Part shown: piece after piece, positions 53,753-63,390 of the stretch | Position numbering within the stretch: the stretch's first letter is position 1 | Layout of the letters: each line of letters opens with the position of its first letter | NCBI GenBank assembly: GCA_942159475.1 | Contig: OW804097.1 | Coordinates: 50,240,986-50,304,985 of the forward strand | Direction: 5' to 3' | Source of the DNA: Sthenelais limicola | Taxonomy: Eukaryota > Annelida > Polychaeta > Phyllodocida > Sigalionidae | Length of the DNA: 64,000 nt | Position numbers and translations under genes: made by a program | Notes under the pieces: model-generated | Databases searched by the model: none | Seen by the model: only the letters and a program-made list of their open reading frames with translations | Told to the model about the DNA's origin: nothing

Positions 53753-55112
53753 CACATGGCGGACCAAGTGAGTGCAACCAACTTTGGTGCCAGGTAAGGA
53801 AAAACAGTCTTGGTAATCATAGAGCAGTTTTCTAACTAACTCTTTTTCTTCTCTTTCAGACAGATGAGTTTCATTCACCAACTTCTCTAACGGATTTTCC
53901 AGACAAGGAGGGACAACTATATCAGATACCAGAAGCTCATCATCCACAATAGGCGAGTCCGTCACCTGTATGGAATTAATGATAGCTGTCTTAATCATTT
54001 CATTCTCTTCCTCGTCAGGTAGGGAAGCATCGGACACCAAAGTCACAACGCTAACTCTCCCTACTATCATGTCGCAATTTAGTCTAACGGTAGAACCGGA
54101 CGGATTGGAAAAAGCTACCACGGACGAATTAACGTTACCCGATATGTATGTATTAAGGCTTCCCAAGGCAAAGTCTTTTAACAATCCCTGATCAGGCTCG
54201 AACATCAATCCATCTGATGTGTCAGAGCCTCTACCCAAGTCTATCTTAGCAAGTGTCACGGACCGGGGTTGGAGGACCACAGGTTCTTTCAACCTGACTT
54301 CTCCCCCGTCCACGAATTCTCTTACTTCAACAGCCTGAACAGTGGATTGACTCAAACTTCTCTTCATGTGCTTCCATTGCTTACACATTACAGATACTGC
54401 TTGATTCTCAAGGAATAGCAATCCAGACCAGTCAAGATTACATTTGTGGACGTAATAAAAATCCGCCCCAATCAGTCCATCTTCCGGGCCCTTCAAGCCG
54501 GAAACTACTAGACATGTAATCATGTATGTCCATTCTCCTATTTTCAAAGGACAAAGCGCGCTCCCATGAGTGGTTATAGGCAGCCCATTCCCCATTGCAC
54601 ACACCATTTGGACCGGAACCAAAGGTGGTTTGGAAGAAAGAGAATCATAGAATCTCTTGGTAACCAGGCTAGTAGTAGCACCAGGGTCCACCAGGAAATC
54701 CCCATTCTCACTGTCTAACCCCACTGGGGCATACCATCTCTCACGGACAATCAAATTATCCGTGATCCTCAGCGTCTTTGGTTGCTGTACAGAAACTTTC
54801 TGTATCCGTGCCGACCTGTTGGGGTTCTGTCCAACCACAACGATCTGACCTTCAACAGCTTGGTACCCGTCTTGTCCCCATCTCACAAGAGAACCAGTAT
54901 CCGGGCCGTCCGAGAGATTTCCTCACCTGGACAGGTGTTCTTTTCCGGCAACGACCTAGGATCTCTTGCTTCCGGGAGCGCTCGACCTTGCGTCAAAGCT
55001 AACCCCTTACTAACAAGTGCCTGAGCAACACCCCCAGTTTCTATACTACTAGCCAAATTCGTCCGAGCTGTAGTACTGTGAAGCGGCGTCCCCACGACCC
55101 CTATATCGCTTC

Positions 55113-57335
55113 CTATAAGGGCCGTGTGGGGTTTTCCGGAGTCTCAGAGGCGGGTACCTTCGTAGACTCGGCAACCCCTTTTAAGATTCTAATGGTCGGA
55201 CAATCAGGAGAGATATGTCCTTCCTTCCCACAGAAGTAGCATTTCTTGGGCCCATCCTTTCTCCGTCCGGAGAATGTCCCAGAAAATGATTTCTTCCAGG
55301 ATTGTCCGTCCTTGCTGTCACCAGGCCTATTCTTCCTGAAATCCCTATAGGCTTGCAAGGCCTGACAGATGACTGTTGTCACGTCCTGTGTCTCCGAACC
55401 AGAGGAGGTAACACCATCATCCAGGGTTTCAGACACCTGGGCTACAGCAGCACCGGACTTGCGGCGAGACCTTCTTTTCTTTACAGCCAAAGCGCGTTCC
55501 TGTACTGGTTCAGGAGCTGGCAGCGCGGCAAGTTGTTGGACTACCACACTGGATTCGGTGTCCATCAGGCATCCCTCATAAACTTCTGACCAATGAATGG
55601 CCTCCTGAAGGTCTACAGGTTCCTTCAGACGAGCCCAATTGGCCTGCTCACAGACAATCAACCCCTTCAGGTAAGTATGAAGAGCCATATTGACTATGGT
55701 ACTGTTCATCCTCTTCCCGAAGGCGTATCTGGCCCTGCGGGCTACCTCGTTACCATACTGCCGGACAGATTGTCCAGGAGTCTGGCGACAAGCACGAAAT
55801 TCGGCTTGCCTCTTAATACGAGAAACCTCGCCGAAATTCGCGTCCATGTGTTCCACGAATTCCTTCAGAGTCAGGCCTGCAGGCAGATCACCCATATCCG
55901 CCAACTGCCGCTTGCATCCCCACTGCAACTGGAGCAGGAACTCCTCTTCTGACCAGTTGCATGCAACTGCCATTACCCGCATCTCAGCCAGGTAAACACG
56001 CCAAGGGTCCTTTTGGTCCCACATCTTTATGACGGGCGGACGCATGGTGTATTTGCTCTTACCCGGACCCTGAGTATATTCAAACTCGCCAAAGTCCGAG
56101 TCGTCCGTTCCATCATAACTTAATCCCTGGACAAGGGATCGATCCTTCTTAGCGATCCGAGATCGCTCCCTGGCCTTCCGCGACTTATCGCTCTTTGTTT
56201 TCTTCTCCTTCTTGGAGAAGATGAATCGCTGGGATCCGACGGATCATCAGGAGAACCAGACACAACCCGTATCTTCGGTTTGTATACAGCTCCTTTCACC
56301 TGACCCCTTTCGAAATCAGCGTCCGTACTAGTAGTGCTATCTTTTTTCTTTTTACTTGCACTACCAACCTTCTTTCCTTTTCCCTCAGGAGTCTTTTCAG
56401 TTTGTGTACCTGTACTGGTAGACAAATCATTAGTCTTTGCAGTATCAGAATCACACGATGTTTGAGTACTGAAACTCCTACTCGTTACAGAGAAACTGCT
56501 CTGGGAACTTTTCTGAGAGGCTTGAGGGGATGTTCCCTGTCTTTCACTAAACGACCCACCAGCAGGGGATGAAGTAGACATGCCGGAACTCTTATGATCC
56601 CGGAATGTCACTCTCTTCGCTGTATCCTCAGTCATGCCGACTGGAGACCAAAAGAAGTCCATCCTAACCCTTCCTGACTCTAATCCAGCCTGTGGATCAG
56701 CAAACGTAGAACACACAGGAGCAGCTCTACTAGTATTTACAGAAGATGCCCTGCTTGTTCTCGGAAGAGTAGTCCACATAGGGGACGCCATAAAGTCAGT
56801 CTGAGTTGAAGCTGACTGATCTTCAGAGACATTCTGGAGATGAGACTGATCGTCTACTCGAGAAATCTCACACTTCAACTTTTCATTTTCTACCTGCAAT
56901 CTTTTGATGAATGCAGAATCCCTCTCCGTTACTACATCCAGTGTTTCCTGGATGTCCCGATTCTGGAACACGAGTTGTTTCTGCAACAATTTCTGCAACA
57001 AACTCGAGGTTCTTTCTTTTTTCTGCAGCCAAATCTCTCTGCAAACCCAGTAACTGAAGACGAGTTGCTCTTAACAAGCTTTCTTCATCTGACTCAACAT
57101 CGCTCACTGGGGACCTGTAGTCCGTGAAGGCTGCACGATCCTCCCGGCTAGTCCTGTAATCCTCAGAATCAGAACCCACATCGGACAGAATTACTCGAGC
57201 GAACTCTCGCTCAAATTTCATGTCTGCCAACGTAGACCCTGAGGCAAGCAGCCTGCACGGCTGCACTGGTCGCTTAACCGTCCGTCCAAGGTCCAGCGGG
57301 GGTCCGCCGTCCGCTGCAGGAGCTGCTGCTGCCAT
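55113..57335 (-). pseudogene. Gypsy-3 Gag, frameshifted
   Basis: ATG at 57335 on the minus strand, 99 bp after the LTR. Three pieces in two frames (57335-56883, 57001-56120, and 56150-55113) indicate two compensating indels, near 57000 and near 56130. Homology to Gypsy-1 Gag covers the coiled coil (VENEKLKCEISRVDD), a Ser/Thr-rich linker, the capsid-type domain (KMWDQKDPW, MDANFGEVSR, CRQTPGQS) and one zinc knuckle CYFCGKEGHISPDC near 55230. The C-terminus carries the shared GAA AAC codons. Confidence 0.8.
55131..55137 (-). promoter_or_regulatory. Candidate -1 frameshift heptamer (Gypsy-3)
   Basis: GGAAAAC on the minus strand, read G GAA AAC in the gag frame. Here gag continues five codons further before TAG. 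The -1 frame gives the 55095-54883 segment, which is homologous to the start of Gypsy-1 pol. Confidence 0.5.
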
Positions 57336-57419
57336 TTCTGCAAGAAAACCAATCAAGTCAACAAAATCCACGGATTTCCTAATCCGGCCAGGCTTAGTCA
57401 AACGAACTGGTCAAGAACT

Positions 57420-57432
57420 GGTCACGGCACCA
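57420..57432 (-). other. Gypsy-3 primer binding site
   Basis: TGGTGCCGTGACC on the minus strand two bases inside the 5' LTR; identical to the Gypsy-1 PBS. Confidence 0.75.
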
Positions 57433-57434
57433 AT

Positions 57435-57838
57435 TGTAGCGATTCGCAGAGTCTCGACAATGAATAAACAACTTAACGAAGCCAATTCTCTGTATCTCTG
57501 TTTATTCCAGTCCGTAAAACGGCAATCTATCCGGATTACCCGGCAAGGGTAGTGTATTATAATCCGGAGCACATAAAGGTGTCAGAACACATCAGGTAAT
57601 ATGATAAACACATACAATCAAGTGACACATAATATAAGAATAACATGGAATATATAAACAGAGGAGATACTCTTACAGGAGTATATAATAAGAATTGAGG
57701 TGTAGATAAGGGATAACAAAGCCTTTAGAAATACTCTACTCGTAAATGCAGGGGATCAAACGCAGATCCCTCTGTGTGAAAGCAAAGGTACCAATCCTTT
57801 ATGGATTGGCCCTAGAGGTATGAAGTGAAACTACTACA
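57435..57838 (-). repeat. Gypsy-3 5' LTR
   Basis: 404 bp; pairs with 28502-28905. On the minus strand it runs from TGTAGTAGTTTCAC to AATCGCTACA. Confidence 0.9.
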
Positions 57839-57989
57839 TAGATATGTTAAAATGGACAAAGTGAATAATATATAGAAGGTGATTATAAATGGATGTGGAA
57901 ATGTGTGTATTATTGGAAATGATTTGTTATGCCAAAAATTCAACACAATGTCCCATATAGAATAGCTGATTAGGAGTCAATTTATGGTG

Positions 57990-58260
57990 TTTGTATAAGT
58001 CAAAATAAAAAATGAATAATTACACAGTTACATTTTTTGTGTGTATATCCCATTTATGGTGAGTGGGTGGTCGAGTAATATTGTGACATATGGGTGGACA
58101 AATCAAGATGACGTTGAAATGCAATTTTTATTACCGGATTAGTAGAGTGAAATGTGCATGCATATAATAACAGGAGGTAACAGAAAACGGTCGAATAATG
58201 GTAACAATTTATCAAATGGTCAATTCATGGTGCATTGACAATCGATTTTTGGTGGTGTTG
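57990..58260 (-). repeat. Dispersed repeat, inverted relative of 5905-6370
   Basis: The reverse complement contains TCAATGCACCATGA, GACCGTTTTCTGT, ATATGCATGCACATTTCA and AACGTCA in the same order as the copy at 5.9-6.3 kb, with many substitutions and gaps. Confidence 0.45.
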
Positions 58261-58379
58261 GTTTGACTGGATAAGAAGGAGGTTTATAATTGTTTGTTAA
58301 AAGTCAAATTAACGTATATGGTATAGCTGATTACGCCAATTAATGTCAATATATGTTAGATAAGGTTGATTGGGCATAT

Positions 58380-59125
58380 GTTGTTTTGACGTTGGTTTGA
58401 CTTGGTCAATGAAGGGCATGCCTCCCTAACTTATATTGAACCAATGGATTGACGTTAATCAAACATTGGTTATCCTAACGCTAATAAAACGTTGGTAAAA
58501 AATAAGGTTGTTTTGTGCCACGTTGTTTTAACGGTTGTTTGACTTGGTCAGAAAGACGATTATTTCATGAACGTCTATATAACGTCATCGATTTACGTTT
58601 ATCTAACGTTGTAAATTCGAACGTTAATCTAACGTTGACAAAATAAGGTGGAGTTCCCATACGTTGTTTTGACGTTGGTTAATCTAACATTGGTTATCAC
58701 AACGTTAATGCAACGTTGGTCAAAATAACGTTGATTGATACAACGTTGTTTTAACAGTGTCTTTAATTGGTCTGAGAGACGTTTATTTCCAGAACGTCGA
58801 TCCAACGTAGGTGGATTTACGTTAATCCAACGTGCGCTATACAAACGTTAATCTGACGTTGTCGAAAAAAGGTTTGTTTTACAAACGTCGTTTTGACGTT
58901 GTTTCACCGCAGTGAAATTGAGGTGTTTATGAATACGCTGTTTTAACGTTTTTAAGACGTTAGCGGACAAACGTTATATTAGGTTCATTATTAGTGAGGT
59001 TGGATAAACGTTTAGGAAAAGTACGTAGTTGATAAAAACGTGGGAACAACTTCTATATAACGCTGATTGCAAAACGTTGCTAAAAGTGATTGACAGTCAA
59101 CGTTTGTAAACGTTGGCAGAACGTT
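58380..59125. repeat. Tract with dozens of AACGTT/ACGTTG motifs
   Basis: AACGTT, ACGTTG, CAACGT and AACGTC recur every 10-25 bp over about 750 bp, in phrases such as AACGTTAATCTAACGTTGA and CAACGTTGTTTTAACAG. Larger phrases repeat with divergence (GACTTGGTCAGAAAGACG at 58541; AATTGGTCTGAGAGACG at 58764). No ORF. It looks like a degenerate tandem array or subterminal region of a DNA transposon. Confidence 0.6.
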
Positions 59126-59868
59126 TTTTGTTACCTGGGAATATCCTTGTAATAATATATAACATAACATCAAACCAAATTATCAATCAAACTATACAAG
59201 GAAAATACTGGGAGTACATGTAGTTATAATTGTAGAGTCAGAGGAGAGGTAGTGTAGTGGCGCGAGGTCTGGTTGGCTGGAGGTGTGGTAAGGTCTTTTT
59301 ATGAAAGTCTCAAGATCCATTCGGGCCGCCCCGTTTGCCGGATGGAGTGAGCCCACGTGGGGGCGAACGGACAACATGGTATATCTTGTCGTCCGGATAT
59401 CGTCACGTGGTGTAGGGTGTCACTAGTCTGCTTCTCACCGATTCAAGTTTAACTGTTCAATAGCAATAGGTTCCTGCGGGCCCATATCGTTCTCCTCCTG
59501 CAATGATCATTTTATGTGGAAGTTTAATTTTATACAGGCTGTGTACAAGTCACTACATCTCCCGTTATTACACAGGTTTATTTTTCCTTAACCGATGGTA
59601 CTTATTTTGGGAAGGTGATAGGCATTAATCCCGGAAATTAATTTCTGGGCCATTTACGTGGTTAAGTTATCAGGGCACATGCATTCCCCTCGTTTTGATG
59701 GTATCATATTTAACAATTGGTAGGCATGCATTTGGCAATGTCTCAATAAATTGTTACCTTGCTTATCAATAATTGATTATCCAAAATTATTTTCCAAAAA
59801 TAGCTGAAATATCAATTTTCAGATGTTGCGGGTCCCATCGTATGGGTTATACACTACTTACTTACGTG
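59126..59868. other. Non-coding region 3' of the second env gene
   Basis: No ORF, LTR or PPT was recognised in the stretch following the env stop on the minus strand. Confidence 0.4.
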
Positions 59869-62483
59869 TTATGTTTTTGAACCTACAGCTGCTTCGTTTC
59901 CATGGAGGTTAGCGGCCACCAGGAGTCGGCTGTTGGAAGTGGAGTTGAGAAGTTCGATTTTCTCTGCCGGTTTAAGGGACCAGAATGTAATTTCTTCTGG
60001 CAACTCCACTGTTTCCGCCGACCCTGCATTTTCTACTTCCAGGCCTCCCAGCCACCTGAGGCGCACAACCGTACGGAGCAAGCAGCAAGCTCTTTTTGCT
60101 ACCATCCCCGTAACGACAGGTGGCGTGGCCGATCTGAGCACCTCCACTGGATACACCAACTTGCACAAGAAGAGAGCATATCGCCTCTCATCTTCTTGCA
60201 CACGGAGGCTAAGGATGGTGTGTCCTCCCGTGTTATGCCCGTGGGTTTTGCTACATCCACATTTCCTACAGGCCCATCGTATTAGTTGACCCATCAGGTA
60301 CACCACCAGTGCTCCTGCCAGTATCGTACCATACGATGGCCATTCTCCCGAACCACCTGCCTCCTTTGACTCTGGGTCCAGGCCGGGGTCTTGTGTTCCC
60401 CAATCGATTTTCCCCCAACTATCTTCAGGAAACAATTCCAGGGTTGAACCGATTTTTCCCGCCATGGTCCCTTTTAGGGATCCTATTATCACGAGCATTC
60501 TGAAAATTCTATATGAAAGATAAATGGTCAGCAAAACATGTAATATTTCTATCAACCAGAATATTAGTGGCACCTGCGGTGTCTCTGTTAGATCTGTTAG
60601 ATCTTGCCATGCTTTATACTTCCATTCTCCCTCTTGCTCTATGTTATGCTTAATTGCTCTCATAACCTTATTAACCTCCATTCCCTTTGCGAACTGCTGA
60701 GGAGACATTGCTGTGAGCATTTGTCCCAGTTCCCTTCCCATAGGTAGGTTCAAGTGTACTAGAAAGTTAGTGAGCCTTTCTCCCGAAAAGTTCCCCACTG
60801 GTATTCCAAAGCTTTTTGCAAAGGCTAGATTGAAGCCATGCGCCACCGAGACCTCTACCCTGCTTAACTCTCTACATGTTAATTCCTTGGGTCTTAATCT
60901 ATGGTGATTTATCTGCAGGATGCATCTGCAGGACACTTCGAACACAGAGATCCCTACTATATTGACCTCCCTTGTTTCGTTATTGCATGTCATCAACCCT
61001 TTAGGCCCCTTGTTTATAAGCAAGTACGTTGATCTGGCCACATTCTTAACAACGTCTGGCGCCATTTTCTCTAAGTATATGTCAAACATGCAATACCTAA
61101 GAATATTAGCGCGGTGATCTTTAAAGAGAGCGATCATGCAGTCCTCATCTTTTCCTGAATTGTCTATAAAGTTAAATGGACATATGTAACTATCTTTTTT
61201 AGTACATTGCATTAGTTCAATTGCATCTACTTCCATCAGTTCGCCTGACCTTCGTTGGGCTAGCATGCGTTGAGTGGCTGATCTCAAGCGTGTGCAACCT
61301 TCTCGCGAGGCGATGTGCACATGTAATGGTGTATCAAATATTTCCATCTCATACAACTGGAGGGGTTCTGATTCTTTGGCCAGGAAAATTGGCACTAATA
61401 TCTTGATGGTGTCATTAGCCCCAAACTGCACCCCAACGTTCTTATTCCAGTCGATGTATTCTTCTAAAATGCCCAAAGTGCTATTATCCCCCAATGCCTG
61501 GCTTACTCTTTCTTCCCATTCACTTTCCATAAATACCTTGGCAAGCGACTCGTGTAGTTTTCCTTCTCTAAGTGTGTCCAAAATATTGCCTATTACTGTT
61601 ATATCCTCAATATAGTTTCCTATAGTAAGACACCCCAATATGGACCTCTGGAGTTGTTGTTGGACTATCCCCTGTAATTCTATATCCCCATGCATTATGT
61701 CTGATAATTGTGCCGTTTTATTGGCGAACTGCAACCATCTTCCCTCTAATTCATCCATTGCACTGATTGATTCGTTTACATGTGATCTCAAGAACCTAAA
61801 TATAATGTAGGAATTGGCCACCAACTTCATTAGAGCCTCGTCCCGTAAGTGTGGGTTTCTTATAATCCCTGGTGCGAGCCTGTGAATAATGTGTCTTTCT
61901 ACCTTTCTTAGGTCTGAATTACTTGGAATATCTAGGAGATTTCCTAGTGCTTGCCCAAACGGAGATAGTAAATTTCTTTTATTTCTTTTTGAGCGCAGCA
62001 AAATCTCTTTCAAGTGTTTGGCTTGCTCGTACTCCCTTTCCGCCCGTAAAAGCAGCTCCTTTCTATATTCTGCTAGAGACTTTCCTACTTCCTTATACCC
62101 TTCTGGCCAACTCCCATTTTCTAACTGCACAGGCCCTGGAGGCCGAATTTTCAACTTAGAGCGAAAGCCCAAATTCATTGTTTCCACTCCTGCCAAAAGT
62201 GTACCACGACTTGCGAACACCACTCCATAATTATGTCTGAGGACCGCCACTGTCATGCAACTACATTGCATGCTAAGGATGATCCTAAAAACAAGAAGTT
62301 AGCCTATTGGTAAAGGCACTAATTACCAAGAAAGTCATACTGCTTGCCTACTGGCCCTTCATGGGCGAAATTGAGATTCCCAAATAATTTGTCATCCCAA
62401 TAAGTTACAAGTCCCGAAAGCACAAGTGAATATAAAGTTCTTTACAGAAGAGTAACTTACCCTATCACAAAGCCAATCATCAT
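59869..62483 (-). CDS. Second envelope fusion protein, stand-alone locus, predicted spliced (exons 62483-62461 and 62284-59869)
   Basis: An intact 800-codon frame (ATG 62271). Its own N-terminus lacks a good signal peptide. A 23-base leader exon from ATG 62483 with donor G/GTAAGT (62461/62460) and acceptor TTTTTAG (62285/62284) joins in frame and supplies hydrophobic residues, as in the Gypsy-2 env. The two share LRHNYGV near the mature N-terminus. A furin-type site RNKR (96-99) precedes a fusion-peptide-like stretch; then come a helical region, N-glycosylation sites, membrane segment about 566-588 with the shared YLSYR, a second hydrophobic segment about 642-662, and a Cys-containing tail. 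No gag, pol or LTR is beside it. It may be a captured env under selection or the remnant of an element whose other parts are lost or outside the window. Confidence 0.7.
62285..62460 (-). other. Predicted 176-bp intron in the second env gene
   Basis: GTAAGT donor at 62460-62455 and a T-rich TTTTTAG acceptor ending 62285 on the minus strand; splicing preserves frame. Same phase and position as the intron at 43003-43156. Confidence 0.55.
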
Positions 62484-62493
62484 GAAGATTTTG

Positions 62494-62802
62494 TCAGTAT
62501 CTTTCAGGTCCTATATGCAAGTGTATGTTCCCTATCCTCTGATACAAGCGAAGTGATGCTTTCGCCCTGGCTGTGCTGAGCTTAAATATGAAACCAGACC
62601 AGTCCAAGACCATTGGGCCTGCCTTGCAATTTTTAGAACACCCCCCAACTGCTTGCAAGCCTCTTGTGGGTGCAAAATGCTTGAGCCCAATTGTTGCGTC
62701 TATTTTTATTTCTCTGCCTGGCTTCATTAGCTCCACCCCCTCGGCATTCCAGACCCGTTCATTAACATCTTGGTTCATATTACACTTACCTCTACTTGCC
62801 AT
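62494..62802 (-). CDS. Small pre-env ORF (second env locus)
   Basis: 102 residues from ATG 62802, ending 11 bp before the env leader ATG. It has four Cys (including CSKNCK), no membrane segment, and modest similarity to the 42572-42814 ORF in the same relative place. A GTAAGT sequence just inside its start (about 62788) could also act as a splice donor, so the true N-terminus is uncertain. Function unknown. Confidence 0.4.
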   Translation of the reverse strand: MASRGKCNMNQDVNERVWNAEGVELMKPGREIKIDATIGLKHFAPTRGLQAVGGCSKNCKAGPMVLDWSGFIFKLSTARAKASLRLYQRIGNIHLHIGPERY

Positions 62803-62913
62803 GACATATACGTTTCAAGATGTGAAGACTTAAGCGGCACCTCCCCATCCCTCCCCCAATATGTTACTATTATCGTCCAATAATCATCATGTTGTCTCCC
62901 CTGGTTACCAAGC

Positions 62914-63177
62914 CTAGATATGTGTCTCCCAATATACCCTTCTCTGACCCATCAGACCCCTCACAACGTATTGTACCTTCATTTCACGGCCCACAAAGCA
63001 TTCATCGTTTTTATTTTCTAAGTAGTTACTCCTAAGAACCACATACACCTCTCGCAAAATGACTTCTGACACTGGAGTATCTAGTTGCCGACGCGACAAG
63101 CTTTCCCCTAACCAGGTATCGGATGCGCGTTCTAACAGACAATGCCCATATATAGCGCTTTTGTTTTTCAATTCCAT
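62914..63177 (-). CDS. Small hypothetical ORF upstream of the second env locus
   Basis: 87 residues from ATG 63177, charged and soluble (LRREVYVVLRS-type composition, EMKVQYVVRGLMGQRR). No counterpart was recognised in Gypsy-2. It may be another exon or ORF of the same unit, or chance. Confidence 0.25.
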   Translation of the reverse strand: MELKNKSAIYGHCLLERASDTWLGESLSRRQLDTPVSEVILREVYVVLRSNYLENKNDECFVGREMKVQYVVRGLMGQRRVYWETHI

Positions 63178-63390
63178 CCATCCCTATAACAATACAATAT
63201 CACATGTCGTGTTTTCCTAGCCTGTTCGCCCCCGCATTTTATAGGGGAGTTATACAATGAACATTGCAACACCCGATGACAATCAATCCTCAAAATAAAT
63301 TGTGTTGGGCAGCAAGCTGCCCCAAATTTTCTTATGAATCATAACGTATGTCTCACCTTTACTCCTGCAGGCATCCAGGTAAGTGGCATA

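Larger units (their letters stand above)
50288..55137 (-). pseudogene. Gypsy-3 Pol with AT-hook-like C-terminal tail, mutated
   Basis: Minus strand, -1 frame from the gag end. An N-terminal piece (55095-54883) is joined by a frameshift at about 54890 to the protease part (54886-53753). Protease carries FLVDPGATTS, again Pro after the Asp. A 228-bp insert (53525-53752) follows. RT-RNase H (53479-52109): TLDLESGYW and YLDDVVVF intact, ILDTDASGFAMA. A nonsense TAA at 52106-52108 replaces a codon that is CAG in Gypsy-1. Integrase (52096-): HHCC finger, Asp in LDIIGPF, Asp in QTDGAPEF, Glu in NGQVEQFNR. The tail (50710-50400) holds three AT-hook-like cores: PRGRPKK, KRGRPNK and RGRGRPRK. The protein ends at 50288. 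Confidence 0.85.
28502..57838 (-). mobile_element. Gypsy-3: older minus-strand Gypsy element, interrupted by Gypsy-2
   Basis: Two 404-bp LTRs (57435-57838 as 5' LTR; 28502-28905 as 3' LTR) in the same orientation bound the unit. On the minus strand the order is LTR, PBS, gag, pol, ORF3, PPT, LTR. A 17,492-bp element plus a 4-bp duplication sits at 32734-50229, between pol and ORF3. Without it the element is about 11.8 kb. The LTRs differ at about eight positions by eye, roughly 2%. Gag has frameshifts, pol a nonsense codon and an insertion, ORF3 two stops and a frameshift. No clear target duplication was found at the outer ends (TACA on one side, TAGA on the other). Confidence 0.85.

Noticed and set aside
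28497..57843. Target-site duplication for Gypsy-3
   Set aside because: Flanks TACA and TAGA do not match exactly, so no duplication is claimed.
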